64,000 nucleotides of DNA. Source: Alligator mississippiensis (Eukaryota; Chordata; Crocodylia; Alligatoridae). Positions 1 through 10,850 of this stretch are shown here, piece after piece. Under the pieces are notes generated by a model. The model made no database searches and was not told the DNA's origin. It saw only the letters and a program-made list of their open reading frames with translations. Where the stretch lies: assembly GCF_030867095.1 (NCBI RefSeq), contig NC_081832.1, positions 62,295,444 to 62,359,443 on the forward strand, read 5' to 3'. Each line of letters starts with the position of its first letter. Within the stretch, counting starts at the first letter, position 1. Position numbers and translations under genes: made by a program.

Positions 1-605
1 ACAGAGTGTGTCTACACGTGTATTTTATCCAGGAGCATGAGTAAACTACTCCTGAGTAAATGCTCCTGGGCAGGTGCCTACATGTTCAGGGAAATGGGAG
101 CAGATTTGCTCCTGGGGCCCTGCAATGGGCCCCTGCTGCCACCAGGGGGAGCTGGAGGTTCCAGCCTCAGGCACCTGCAGCTAGAGGCCATCTTTAAAAG
201 GCCACTTCTCTGGCCAGGAGCAGTGGGCACAGTGCAGGGGCAGCACGTAGAGGCTCTCTCACCACATTCTCTGCCTCCCCACACCATGGCTACTCCAACC
301 CCTGCCCCTGGTAGTGATGCCTAGCACCCAGGGCTCATGCCACTGTGCTGGCCCTGCTGGTCCACTGCATTGACTGCCAGCTGGTCAATGGCTATCTGGG
401 CCCTGTTGGTTCCCCCATGCGCAGTGACCACCTGGCCAGCCTCACCGCAATGTCCTATGGCCACCGCTGCTGTGCCTGGACCTTGGCTTGATAGCTGGTC
501 TTTGGCAGGGGCATCAATGACATACTCCTGGATGCCACTGCGGGGACCATCCACACCTTTCTGGGCCTCCAGCCCCATCACCTCTGGGCCTGCCAAGACA
601 ACCAG

Positions 606-1070
606 GACTGTGGCTGCACATCATCCAGGCCACCTGGAACAAAGAGCAGTGGCTAGAGGTGTTCTTCATGACCCAGGCCACCTTCCTGGACCTCCTGGAG
701 TAGCTCTGCCTGTACTACCTGGCAGGACGCCACCATGCAGCAGCCCCTCCCTGTGGGCACCCAGCTGGCTATCACCCTACTCAAGGTGGACATGCCCACC
801 AGCCTCCGCTGCATTGGCCACCTCCTTGGTGTGGGCAATGCCACCACTGGGGAGGCCATCTGGGAGTTGTGCGCCGCCCCCCAGGATGTGCTGGGGCACA
901 TGGTGCTCCGTGTGCACAACCCCCTGGCAGTGGTGGCAGGGTTCTGTGCCCTGGGCTTCCCCCAGTGCATTTGGGCCCTGGTCAGGACCCACACCCCCAT
1001 CACCTGCCCACCCTGTGGCTACTATGCTGTGGCAGTGGAGCACAATCGTCTGTGGCAGCAGTTGGGCTGA
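606..1070 (+). pseudogene. HARBI1-like transposase relic, N-terminal part
   Basis: In one frame, about 611-711 reads WNKEQWLEVFFMTQATFLDL, which resembles the N-terminal helix region of HARBI1-like nucleases. After a frame change near 711-735, 735-1070 continues with PTSLRCIGHLLGVGNATTGE and GFCALGFPQCIWALVRTHTP. This matches the family pattern in which a helix-turn-helix-like 'FGVGKST' block is followed by 'GFPNCxGAIDGTHIPI'. The first DDE aspartate of the DGTH motif reads R here (VRTHTP), so catalysis is lost. An in-frame stop (after LLE) also separates the blocks. Homology is by eye to recalled reptile HARBI1-like proteins; the alignment is long enough that I consider the family call firm. 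Confidence 0.7.
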
Positions 1071-1857
1071 GGCTCCCCGATGGTGACCCAGAAGCACACG
1101 AGGCATGTCCAGGGACACCGACCCTAGGATGAGCCGGGCTCAGTGGGAGGGGCAGAATGAAGCAGCGGAGTTCAAAACCTGCCCAGACATGGGGTGGAAG
1201 TGGAGGTGGCATCTCCACAGTAACTACACGTTGGAAGGCTGACCCTGGCAGGGGCAAATAGTGGAACTCACAGCAGCAAGTGCCTCTCATCGGAGGAGCT
1301 GGATCAATTGCTGGAGAGTCAGAACTGGGCTTCAGCAACGATGACTACTGGGGACAGGCCAGGATGACCTACAGGCAGTAGTGTAGCTGTGAGTACTGGG
1401 GCTGAACACAGAGGAAAGAAGGCTGAATTTCCGTAGCCTCAATATATGAATAGTGGCGTGAGAAGGACTTGTTAGCTCCCGAGTTGGGGGAAAATGTACC
1501 GGCGCAGAAGATTGCATAGACCTTCACGGCAGCACCGGGAAGAGACTATTGGAAATTCTGATTGAACATTATTTTCCCGTGTTGTCATCTGAGAGGTGCC
1601 AGGTGGGGTGTAGGGGAGGTGGAGCCCTGAAACACAGGACCTTCGGCATCTGTGCAGAGGTTATATGAGGGTAAGGAAGATCAGCCTCTCTATTTTTTCA
1701 TGCAGTATTAAAGACATGGCAGGAAAGAACTTACAGCATTCACACAGACACCCTAGCCGGCAAGCTGACTGTGCACCGGAGAAAGAATATTCACTCTCTG
1801 GGTCAGCAGTTCTGCTGTTCATTGAAGGACACGCATGAGAGGTTACACACCCCTACT

Positions 1858-3095
1858 ATAACCAGTGGGGCTTCCACTCCATTGTGCTCCCCTTGCCTTC
1901 CAGAACTCCAGCCTGCCAGCCATGGTGCAGAGTGGGTGCTTCATGCCAGGTGGTGGTCCTGCCCCTCCTCATCGGGGACCCCACCTACCCACTCCTTCCC
2001 TGGCTCGTGGACCTACACAGGTCACCTGGACTGCTGCCAGGCCCACTTCAACAGGTGTCTGGGCCAGATCTGCTCCCTCATGAATTGCACCTTTGGCCAC
2101 CTCCAGGGATGCTGGCACACCCTCACCGCCTGCGCCGAGTTGGCTGAGGCCAACGTCCCCAGGGTCATTGTCACAGCCTGCATGCTGCATAACAACTGCA
2201 AGGCTTGGGGGGAGCTCTTTCATGAGGCCAGAGTGGAGGAGGTGGAGCAGGTGGAGGATGTCTGGCAGCGGGAGCACCAACTGTGGTGGCAGCAACAGCA
2301 GACTCCAAGATGAACATGAGTCGTCAGTGTGACGAAGTCATCAGAAAAGCTAATGGCACTTTATCATGCATCAGCAGATGCATGACGAACAGAACCAAAG
2401 AGGTGATACTTCCCCTCTATCGGGCGCTGGTCACACCGCAGTTGGAGTACTGCGTGCAATTTTGAGCGCCGCATTTCAAGAGGGATGTGGATAACCTGGA
2501 GAGGGTCCAGAGAAGGGCCACACGTATGGTTAAGGGCTTGCAGGCCAAGGCCTATGTAGAGAGACTAGGGCACCTGGACCTCTTCAGCCTCCGCAAGAGA
2601 AGGTTGAGAGGCGACCTTGTGGCTGCCTATAAGTTCATCATGGGGGCACAGAAGGGAATTGGTGAGGTTTTATTCACCAGGGCGCCCCTGGGGGTTACAA
2701 GAAATAATGGCCACAAGCTAGCAGAGAGCAGATTTAGATTGGACATTAGGAAGAACTTCTTCACAGTTCGAGTGGCCAAGGTCTGGAATGGGCTGCCAAG
2801 GGAGGTGGTGCTCTCCACTACCCTGGGGGTCTTCAAGAGGAGGTTAGATAGGCATCTAGCTGGGGTCATCTAAACCCAGCACTCTTTCCTGACTATGCAG
2901 GGGGTCGGACTCGATGATCTATTGAGGTCCCTTCCGACCCTAACATCTATGAATCTGTGAATCTATGAACAGTGGCAGGCACCCCCTGCTGAGGCCCCAG
3001 GCCAGCAGCACACCCACCAGTGGGGGCCAGGGTACCAGGTGCAAGAGGCACTGACAGACCACCTCCTCCTTCATTCTCTGCTGTAGTCTGCCTGG
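1858..3095 (+). pseudogene. HARBI1-like transposase relic, C-terminal part, split by a CR1
   Basis: The frame around 1945-2030 gives LIGDPTYPLLPWLV, the block holding the second catalytic aspartate of Harbinger transposases. A frame change follows. The next frame gives YTGHLDCCQAHFNRCLGQIC, FGHLQGCWHTL and NVPRVIVTACMLHNNCKAWGE, which match the family pattern FNxxLSRAR...FGRLKGRWRCL...IVxACCxLHNxCE. The frame reaches a glutamine-rich stretch at about 2298 and is cut by the CR1. Downstream of the CR1 (2970-3095) the reading continues QWQAPPAEAPGQQ and ends QVQEALTDHLLLHSLL then stop, like the usual C-terminus. The CR1 therefore landed inside the transposase reading frame. Confidence 0.65.
2299..2967 (+). 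mobile_element. CR1 LINE fragment, 3' end, inserted in the Harbinger element
   Basis: This encodes the C-terminal part of the CR1 ORF2 protein: about 2283-2465 includes LSCISRCMTNRTKEVILPLY and ALVTPQLEYCVQF, and 2487-2873 includes NLERVQRRATRMVKGL and RFRLDIRKNFFTVRVAKVWN. One stop interrupts the frame near 2463. The 3' end has the typical CR1 tail with ATCTATGAATCTGTGAATC-type octamer repeats at about 2944-2967. The pentamer AACAG flanks it on both sides (2294-2298 and 2968-2972), a possible short target duplication. It is 5' truncated, as most CR1 copies are, and looks relatively well preserved. Confidence 0.9.
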
Positions 3096-4609
3096 GCAGC
3101 TACCCATAGACCCCTGCCCTGGAGGGCCCTCCTCTCGGTGAAGGGCTTACTATGTGGGTGGGGCTGGCATGCCTGGTAGCTTGGGTAAGTCTCAGCTGGT
3201 GGTAAAGTGTGGCTCCTGGTGGATTCATCGGTTGGAGGGCTGCAGTGTGTGGTTGCCTGGGTAGAAGCCCCCCAGGAAAGAGTTGGTGCTGTTGGTGGCC
3301 AGTGGTGACATGGTCGGCCGTGCCTTGTGGCAGGGGCTGAGGTTGCAGAGCTGACAGGGCAGGCGCTGTACCAGGCTCCTTGAGCTTGTGGAGGAGGCTG
3401 GGGGTGAGGAGCTTGGTGGGCTGGGCTGCTGGTGGACTGAGGGGCCCTTCCGTGGTGACATATCACCACAGGTGTCAGGCTGAGCAGGAGCCCAGTACTG
3501 CAGGACACAGTCCTGGGCCCATACTGCAGGACACAGCATGGCTGCAGCCTGGATCCCAGGGCACGAGGATGGCATCCAGTTACTGCATCAAGGGCATAGA
3601 CTTGTGAGACTCCCTGACCGATGGTTGTGGTCAGCGATGGTGACCCACTGTGCCCTAACGGCCTTAACCTTTATGCAGCACTGCTATGCCAACCAGTTGT
3701 GCCCACGCTCCTGCATTCGGCCTGACAGCCCCTCATAGACTTGAGAGTTAGAGTGCCCTCCCCATGCAAACTACCTCTGCACCTCTGCTTCACCCCACAG
3801 CACCATCATTCTTCTCCATTGATGAGTTGGAGCCCTGAGAAGGATTATTTAGTCAGTGATGATGCCATTAGGGCTGCAACACCAGCTCTCTGGGCCTCTG
3901 TGCTGCTGTCCTGGTGCTGCTGAGCCTGAGCAGCTTCCTGCAGCACCCAACCCCGGGGCACAGTGCAGGACTTGGAGCTGCGCAACAAGGTGATGCCCTG
4001 TAGGGTCTGGGCAGGCTGCTGGGGGTTGGCTGTGGCCAGCTGGAGCTGGCCCCAGTGGTCAGAAGCTGGCTGCAGCTGGGCCTGGGTGCTGGCAGGCCTG
4101 GCAGGAGCCTGCAGCACCCTGCAGGGCTGGACGGCATGGCCCTGGCAGCTGTATGGCACTGTGGTGCCGGGGAGTGGCACTGCAGTGCAGGCAGGCTGGC
4201 ACAGCTGGCAGCCTGCACACCTGTGCAGGGGGAGCAGTGGCCAGCAGTCGCCCCAGGCTCCCTGCACATGTGCCCCAGGGTTTAGACTGCCTGCAGGCTT
4301 TTAAGGGCCTGGGACTGGGGCTGCCATAGACCTGGCCCAGCCCTAGGGCAGGAGAGACTCCCAGCCCTGAGGCCCTGAGCCTAGTGGCAAGGCTGAACGA
4401 GAACAAATTTGCTCCTGGTTGGCATCTATACATTATACTGCATTGTAACTATTTGCGGGTAAATTTGCCACTTGCATTTGCAGGTAGCAAATTTACTCGA
4501 GTAGCATGTTTTACTGCACAGTAAGCATGTACATGTGTAGATGTGTATGCTTACTGCCCAGTAAGCTGAACTATGTGCAGTAAAGCATCTTGTGTAGACA
4601 CACACACAG

Positions 4610-5825
4610 AGTACTACAGTCATCACCATTGGCTTTTAAATAAAGCAAGACCGGAAATGAAATAGTTCTTTAGCTTCTATTTTCTCAAGTAATTTTATCT
4701 TTAAGCTTCATGATTATTCTCCTGGCAGCTGTCAGTCAGGCATGGAGCCTTGAAACACGTATGGGTGATTGTTTGAACAACTGTGGCCATAGTCCTTGTG
4801 GATGTAGAAATTGCTGCTTGTGAGCCTTTCAGCAGAGTCCATCCTTCCACATCATTGGAGATGTGTAAAAAGGGGTGCCAATCTAGCTTTTAAAGTCTAT
4901 GGGATTCTTTCTTCCATCTTTAATGGGAATTGCACTGGGTTCTCAATCACCCATGGCCCCCAGTGCAACCGCACCCCCTTTTAAACTATTGTCTTTTTGT
5001 TTTTACATGGACATTCTGTTTTAATTGTTGGTATTACACTGGATTGGAAGTGTTTTATTCATTGCATTGTTATTAGTATTACTTTGAAAACACCATTAGG
5101 AAGTAGCCTTGATGGACTGTCTAGACTTACTGAATGACTTATAGACAGACATAGTTTGAGTAGTTTCACACTGATAACACTGGTATTTTCTAGCCATCTT
5201 AAACCTTACAAAAATATTTTTGGAGCTAGAATCACTTAGCATCACTAAGCTCATTAAACTGGGACAGGCTCATGTAGTACTCTGATAGGAGACTGCTAAG
5301 GAGATCACAGGGTGCTTCAGGAAGTGATGGAATTCATTCAGTGATGCCTTTCCATTTGCATAAGTGACCTTTTAGGTGGCTTAGGCAAAGTGTAGAGGTT
5401 TTCAGTTTGCTGGAGCCAACAAGTTTCTTCAAATTAGTCAGTGCTTTTGGTCTGAGATGGCTCTGAACCCACGCCTCAGGTCCAGTACTTGAGGACAGCA
5501 TATGGCAGAAGGTCCTGCCTTTGGCATAAGAGGTAAAAGTAAAGTACTGACTGAACTAGAGTTCCCATAGCTTACTTCACATGTATATGCCGGCCTTGGC
5601 CCTGGCAAGATTCCAAATTGGGCCAGTCCATTCTGCTGCTCTGAAGTCCTTCTGCAGTTCTCATTCACACTTCTCAACCTCAAGGGTTGTCTTGAGGTCC
5701 CTTCCAGTGTTATTGTCTAGGATTTCTCTTGTTGCTGTTAAAGCAGCTGCCCTGATCCATTCCATAGATGGCTGCCTTTATAGGGTCTGATTCTGCAAGA
5801 TTCTGAAGACCACCACCTCCTAGAT
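4610..5825. other. No gene recognised
   Basis: Ordinary AT-leaning non-coding DNA. A weak 16-base inverted repeat brackets 4868-4985, but without a convincing target duplication. Short open frames here show no recognisable family. Confidence 0.5.
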
Positions 5826-6648
5826 TAGGGACAGACATTACACATAAAGCAGTTTAAGTAATCAGAAACTGGTTTAAACCTGTAACGGAACAGATGTTCA
5901 ATGCACACAAACCAGTCTGAAAATGGCTGAAACCGGTTTGAGATAAACCTTGTTGAATGTAGTATCAGACTTAACTGATTTGGCTCAAACCAGTTAATGC
6001 CATGTCTGTCCCAGACTCCTTGCTAGTTTAAATTAAATCAGACTCCCCCAGCATCCCAGCATGCTCTCTGGGCTGGGCGGGGCTTTCTGTTTCACAGCAG
6101 GGCTGGCCCTTCCCCTCTGCTACCTGGCTGCAGCTCTGGCAGAGACTGGCAGGCATCTCCATGGTTTCTGCTCCCCTCCTCCCTCCACTCTCTGCTAAGC
6201 AGGCATTCCCCTGTCCCTCACAGACACTTCTCAGCATTAGCTAGCAGACCACATGCTGGCTACCTCTGAGCTGTGGCACACTGGACAAAGGCCGAATCAA
6301 CAGGTAGTTGGTAATGTCCCTCTGTAGTTTTCTTAATGGGCTGATAAACACTGAGTTAGGGGTGATAAACATTCCCTGCTGGGCTTCGGGGTGGGGGGGG
6401 TAGGGGGAATCCCTCCCTAATCAGAGTGTCCTGCTAGGACCTGGCCATGCCCCACCTCAGCTCAGCGCTGTGGAAGGGAAGGGAGGGCTGCTTTAGCATC
6501 CCCCGGCTTCTAGCCTGTGCCACTGCAGGCATGTGCTTACATTTCTGGGATGTCTGTCTGGTTACAAACTGATTTAGCCTAGCCAGTTTAGACTAACCTG
6601 CAAAGATTGAATAAATTCAGGCTTAGGCTTTTTGAATGTCTGTCCCTA
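5826..6648 (+). mobile_element. Non-autonomous DNA transposon, hAT-like, family A copy 1
   Basis: The element starts with TAGGGACAGACATT (5826) and ends with its inverted repeat AATGTCTGTCCCTA (ending 6648). Just inside the left end are repeated motifs of the type AAACYGGTTT. A second copy with the same ends and the same interior block (CCCAGCATCCCAGCATGC-like, here 6049-6066) lies inverted at 59665-60541. No transposase coding is visible. I could not define a target duplication, so the superfamily is a guess from the terminal sequence. Confidence 0.7.
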
Positions 6649-7304
6649 GCCCTATTGACTTCAGCAAAGATGAAGTTAGTCAGCATCATTCTCATGCCAT
6701 TTGGCACCTTACAGCCTTGGGCCCCACCTTATAGAATACTTTGGGATCTTTGAGAAGGAAGATACTGGGGGACCAGCACAATATATGTTGGCACGGTTTG
6801 CAAAAATGCAGGTTACCTGAGTCAGTGAATGGAAATGTGGGAGAGCTGACTCTTCAGAAGAAAAAAAAAAGGGAGAAAGCTTTGAAGATGCCCCCTTTAC
6901 TACATACACAGTGCAGAGTAAGTCCTTACCTTGACTGTTTCACATGGGATGGGGACAGCTGAAAATTCTCACACTTTCCTGTTGCTGGATCAGATTCCAC
7001 TAGTGGAAGGAGGCCAGGGTGTCTCAGTGAAATATCTCAATAGGCCTAGGCCCCTCTTGACATTAGGTCAAATATTCTGGGTCACATAGTTGAGGTCCTC
7101 GTGATGTAACTCAATATTACGATGGATCAAGTGCTCCCTGCCACATGGAGCTAACATGTTCCTGCACTGACATACTCCGTACACTCAGCAGATGCTCAGG
7201 GAGAGCTGAGCTTTTAACCGTGCCTGCTCCACAAGGTCCAGGCCATGATGGTAGAGAAAGAGAATCAGCCACCTGAGGCTGCACTTACAAAAGTACTTTT
7301 GCTA
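6649..7304. other. No gene recognised
   Basis: Unique-looking non-coding DNA. The open frames on both strands are short and resemble no family I know. Confidence 0.5.
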
Positions 7305-7468
7305 CTGTCTGGGTGCTTCTACACAAGATGCTAAATGCACAGTAGGCTAATTCTAGTAGACTAATTAGTCTACTGCACATTAGTATCACAAAAAAGCATG
7401 TGCCAATGCTACTGTGCAGTAGTGCTGATTATGGCACATTAATGAATATGTAGACACGCCCATTGCAG
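7305..7468. mobile_element. MITE with GTCTACAC-type ends (Harbinger-like)
   Basis: This is a 164-bp element with imperfect inverted ends: the left reads CTGTCTGGGTGCTTCTACAC, the right reverse-complements to CTGCAATGGGCGTGTCTACA. The four bases GCTA flank it on both sides (7301-7304 and 7469-7472). Just inside the left end, CTACACAAGATGCT is shared with the right end of the Harbinger element ending at 4609. A related copy is at 34456-34641. Confidence 0.7.
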
Positions 7469-9700
7469 GCTAAAGAGTGGGGATGGGAAAGTCAGATGGA
7501 GAGAAAGAATGTGGAGTTGGGGATGGCCGAGTTTCTTTCAACAGTAGGGAAGACAGGGAGAGGGATTTTGTATTTTTGGAAAATGTCTGGCATTCCTCTT
7601 TGTCATGAGGATTTGTTCACATGGGGCTGGGAGGATAGCTTAAAAAATGCATGTCCTGCTGTGTCCAGGAGGAGAAAACAAGTTTGTAGGACTTTCATCT
7701 CACCTGGTGCCAGAGTCTGAAATTAAAGCTTGTTAAATGGCTAAGTGTGGGTAGTGAAGAGAGTAAATCTACGTATATTTAGCAGCTGGCAGGAATTCCA
7801 CTTGAGAGGACTGATCTTGAACCAAGAATATGAAAAAATCTGACCCTTCTTCCAAAAATAGCTTCTCCTCTAACATCTGTGAAAGGTGAAAGTGTTGCCA
7901 AGCACTGAGCTATTATGATTTGTCTCTTGATTGTTTGAAGTCTCCTTAAGCTGGATTTGGTTCTGGTGCTGTACTTCATACCATCTGCTCCAAGTGAGAT
8001 GATTTCACTGGTTGGGAGACTCCTTTGTTTCATAGAATCAGCACATACAATTTTACAAACATATTATTTGTTTCCCAACAAGAAGCACGTTGCAGGCTGA
8101 ATTCCTTAAGGCCTTGAATGCTTTAAAACAAAGTGGAAAAAAGAGGTTTAACAGGAAAACAATGCTATTTTTACTGCAGAATTGCTCTTTCACCTAATAA
8201 AATTCCTAGAACTCTTAAGGCCTTGTGAAACTTTATGGCTACTTAGGTTGGCTCTTATTTTTATATTCATACTATAATTTATATAATTGATAACGACAAT
8301 GTGGTAAATGTCAACTGTGTTACTAATACTTGTTTTTTGCAAGGTGAATCCAGAGCTGGTGAAAGGTGATGAACTGATAGCAGGGAAGACTGATGTGTTG
8401 TACTTAATTGCACATGAGTTATTACTACAGTACATGCAGTGCAAGCATCCCCTCGGTCAGTCCCCCTGCCAATGTGTCTCATACTTGACCTGGAAGGACC
8501 ATAGTCAAGGATGAGCGCTATGGCCCATTCAGCTCTCAGGTGCTGTGCTGAGGATTCCAAGAAGAGTTGCAGTTAATGCCAATGGGGAAGGTCTTGTCTG
8601 TAACCTGTCCACTAGAAAATGGACTGAGATCAACAAATTGTTTTAGGCACATCATTAAACTGCTACCCAATAGGAATGACTTTTAATCCCTGTCACTCTG
8701 GGGTAGGATTGGAGTCCTCAGCTACCCTTTGTTCTGAAACGTTTTGCCATTCTCCACATATGCCCTTATCAAGTGGTAGGCGCCTGCCCTCTCTTCTCTT
8801 GGGTGGGATCCTACAATCAGGCCATTCTCCAGTAGGGACTTCGGGTTACCCAAGTTGCTAACAATATTACCATAGGGGAGCCTACTGGGATTTGGCCCTG
8901 TTAGTGATTCCCTTTGCAGTGGCATTAAGATCTCCTTCAGAGCAAAGTAGTATTTACCTGTCAGAACACAGACAGCTTTTATGGAGATGGATCAAAACCA
9001 CAGAGTCTCATATACACTTTTTCTTACTTAAACTTCACTTTTTATCTCTATCTCAGGTAGCTGCTTGCTTGTAACATACTTGCCATGTGTCTGTGTATCA
9101 GCTTCAACCAGCTGACAACTCTTTCTTCCCTGTTCCGGCTTGCTCAGACTCTTGGGTTTTACTGTCTCCTTCCACTGGAGGTTTAGGTCTGGGAGCCTGG
9201 CAGGAAATAGCAGCTTCTCTGTTGTTTCCTTAAGGAAGGCTGGTACCATATTTCTTTGCATACCTCGTTCAAAAAATAGCTTCTGGAAATTGGAGTGAGG
9301 ATTATATATGAGGAAATATGGTAAGAACAGTTTCTGCTGCTAACTGGGTGAAAGCAAAAGTAAGGTTTGCATGCTACCCACAGGGAGCAGAACAATGAAC
9401 AGGCTTGGCTCCCTACCTGCTGTTACTTATTTACTTACTACAAGGAAAGATCTTTTTGTTTTTCTTCATTCTGCCCTTCTAGGTCTGTATTTTATTCTGG
9501 AGCATATTGTACGTAAGAAAATATGGCATTTTTCCGGGACAGAATCTTATTTGCTTGATTTCATTCCTGTTGGTTTCCCTGACAAGCCCATTGATTGAAC
9601 TCTATGCAGCCAAATAAAGCAACATCATAATATCAAACAACCTGAGGCATGTATAATATTTAGTTTTAAAAAAACAAACAAAAAACCCAACCCCCCCGAG
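7469..9700. other. No gene recognised
   Basis: 2.2 kb of AT-leaning non-coding DNA. No repeat family, exon or RNA gene recognised. An A-rich stretch at 9666-9690 precedes the foldback element. Confidence 0.5.
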
Positions 9701-10085
9701 CCTGGTGGCTCCTCCAGAGGCACCCCACCGGGCCACCAAGCTCGGGGCAGGGGAGGTCTCGTGACCCCCCGATCTTTGCATGGGCTAGGGCGGACTGCAG
9801 CTGAGAGCTGGGCTCAGCCTCTGCTCCATGTCTCCATGCCTTGCTGCTGCTGCTTTGAAAGCGGCAGATGCTGCCATGTGCATCTTGCCACTGGGCAGGC
9901 TGGGCAGCGAGGCATATGGCAATGCCCGCTGCTTTTGTAGTGGTGGCGGCGAGGCGAGGAGACAGAGCAGAGGCTGAGCCCAGCTCACAGGTGTGGCCCA
10001 CTTTCACCCATGCAAAGATTAGGGGGCCACATGCTCTCCCCCCCTTGGCTGCCTAGTGCCAGTGCCTCTGGAGGAGCTGCTGGTC
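9701..10085. repeat. Foldback element with arms of about 190 bp
   Basis: The two halves are inverted copies of each other around a centre near 9895. Outer arms: GGCTCCTCCAGAGGCAC at 9707-9723 against its reverse complement near 10062-10079. Middle arms: GCTGGGCTCAGCCTCTGCTC near 9810 against its inverse near 9963-9984. The block ATCTTTGCATGGG (near 9772) pairs with CCCATGCAAAGAT (near 10008). It is GC-rich relative to its flanks. It resembles a palindromic MITE; the family is unknown to me. Confidence 0.7.
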
Positions 10086-10681
10086 TCCGATTATCTCAGT
10101 CATGGTGAATGGGGGCCGGGCCGGGTCGTGGGACAATCCCCACAGTGCAGATGAAGCAGGCCAGGGGCAGGGGTGAATAATTTGCCCTTCCCCTACCCCA
10201 CTCTCTCCTGCACTGTGGGGGGTCTCGGTCTGTCCTCCCCCCAAGCCCATGGAAATAAAAAAAACAGATTAAAAGAAACTTACCTGCCTGTGGCTGGGCC
10301 GGCTGTGAGCACGCAGGATAGCTCAGCGTGTCCATCCCTTACCCCCTGCTGTAGGACCCTGTGGCCGGGCTGCCCTAAGGCAATGTCTGCTGTTGCTGTG
10401 GCTGGGGGGGCTGAGCCCTGTTAGCCTCCCACTTCCACTGCCTATGTGCAGGGGGCCCTTTAGCTGTGGGGTCCCCTGTGGCTGCAGGTTTCATAATATA
10501 GGACAGGCCAGCCCTGTCTCTGGATCTTTTCTCTGTCAGACTTGTTTCTTTAGGTATCACCCTACCCAGGAAATCCCCACACTCCCTGTGATGTGTGATA
10601 ATGACCTAAAAACATTTCCCTGCTTTGGGTTGGCAAGGACTATTCTAAAACGAGTTTGTACTAACATCTGTTTCCACAGGA
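10086..10681. other. GC-rich non-coding stretch, no gene recognised
   Basis: Moderately GC-rich DNA continues from the foldback element to about 10500 and then becomes ordinary. It may belong to a larger repeat, but I cannot define its ends. Confidence 0.4.
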
Positions 10682-10850
10682 GACAGGACAAGTAGTAATG
10701 GGCTTAACCTGCAGTGATTTGGATTAGATGTCAGGAAGACGTTTCTAGCTGTAAGGGAGCTTAAGGTCAGGAAGAGGTTACCTAGAGATTGGTGGCTTCA
10801 CTACCACTGGAGGTTTTTAAGTGTGGGGATCAAGTTTGGAATAGCAGGGA
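10682..10850 (+). mobile_element. CR1 LINE fragment, 3' end, strongly diverged
   Basis: This follows the CR1 3' pattern (…TTGGATTAGATGTCAGGAAG, then GGTTACCTAGAGA and CTGGAGGTTTTTAAG), corresponding to the ORF2 C-terminal 'LDIRK…WNxLP…LEVFK' region. It has no octamer tail and many differences from the consensus, suggesting an old copy. Confidence 0.65.

Larger units (their letters stand above)
1..4609 (+). mobile_element. Harbinger (PIF/Harbinger) DNA transposon, decayed, nearly full length
   Basis: The right end (about 4590-4609) reverse-complements to a sequence containing GTGTGTCTACAC, and the same 12 bases lie at 6-17. The terminal inverted repeats therefore bracket 4.6 kb, and the left end falls at or just before base 1. 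Inside are two blocks of a HARBI1-like transposase (606-1070 and 1858-3095). The block at 1085-1857, between the conserved transposase parts, resembles nothing I know and may be a further insertion. The 3.1-4.4 kb part is GC-rich, where related elements often carry a Myb/SANT-like accessory gene, but I cannot recognise one here. A CR1 has inserted at 2299-2967. The target-site duplication cannot be seen because the left flank is missing. Frame breaks and a lost catalytic residue mean it is inactive. Confidence 0.75.

Noticed and set aside
337-1086. 249-codon open frame in the Harbinger element
   Set aside because: Transposase similarity is found in the other two plus frames over the same interval, so this frame is a shadow.
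4868-4985. Weak inverted repeat suggesting a MITE
   Set aside because: Only about 16 imperfect terminal bases match, with no target duplication and no second copy in the window.
10279-10300. ACTTACCTG resembling the 5' end of U1 snRNA
   Set aside because: Only about nine bases match and nothing further of U1 follows. Unlike the U2 element at 24.8 kb, this is within chance.
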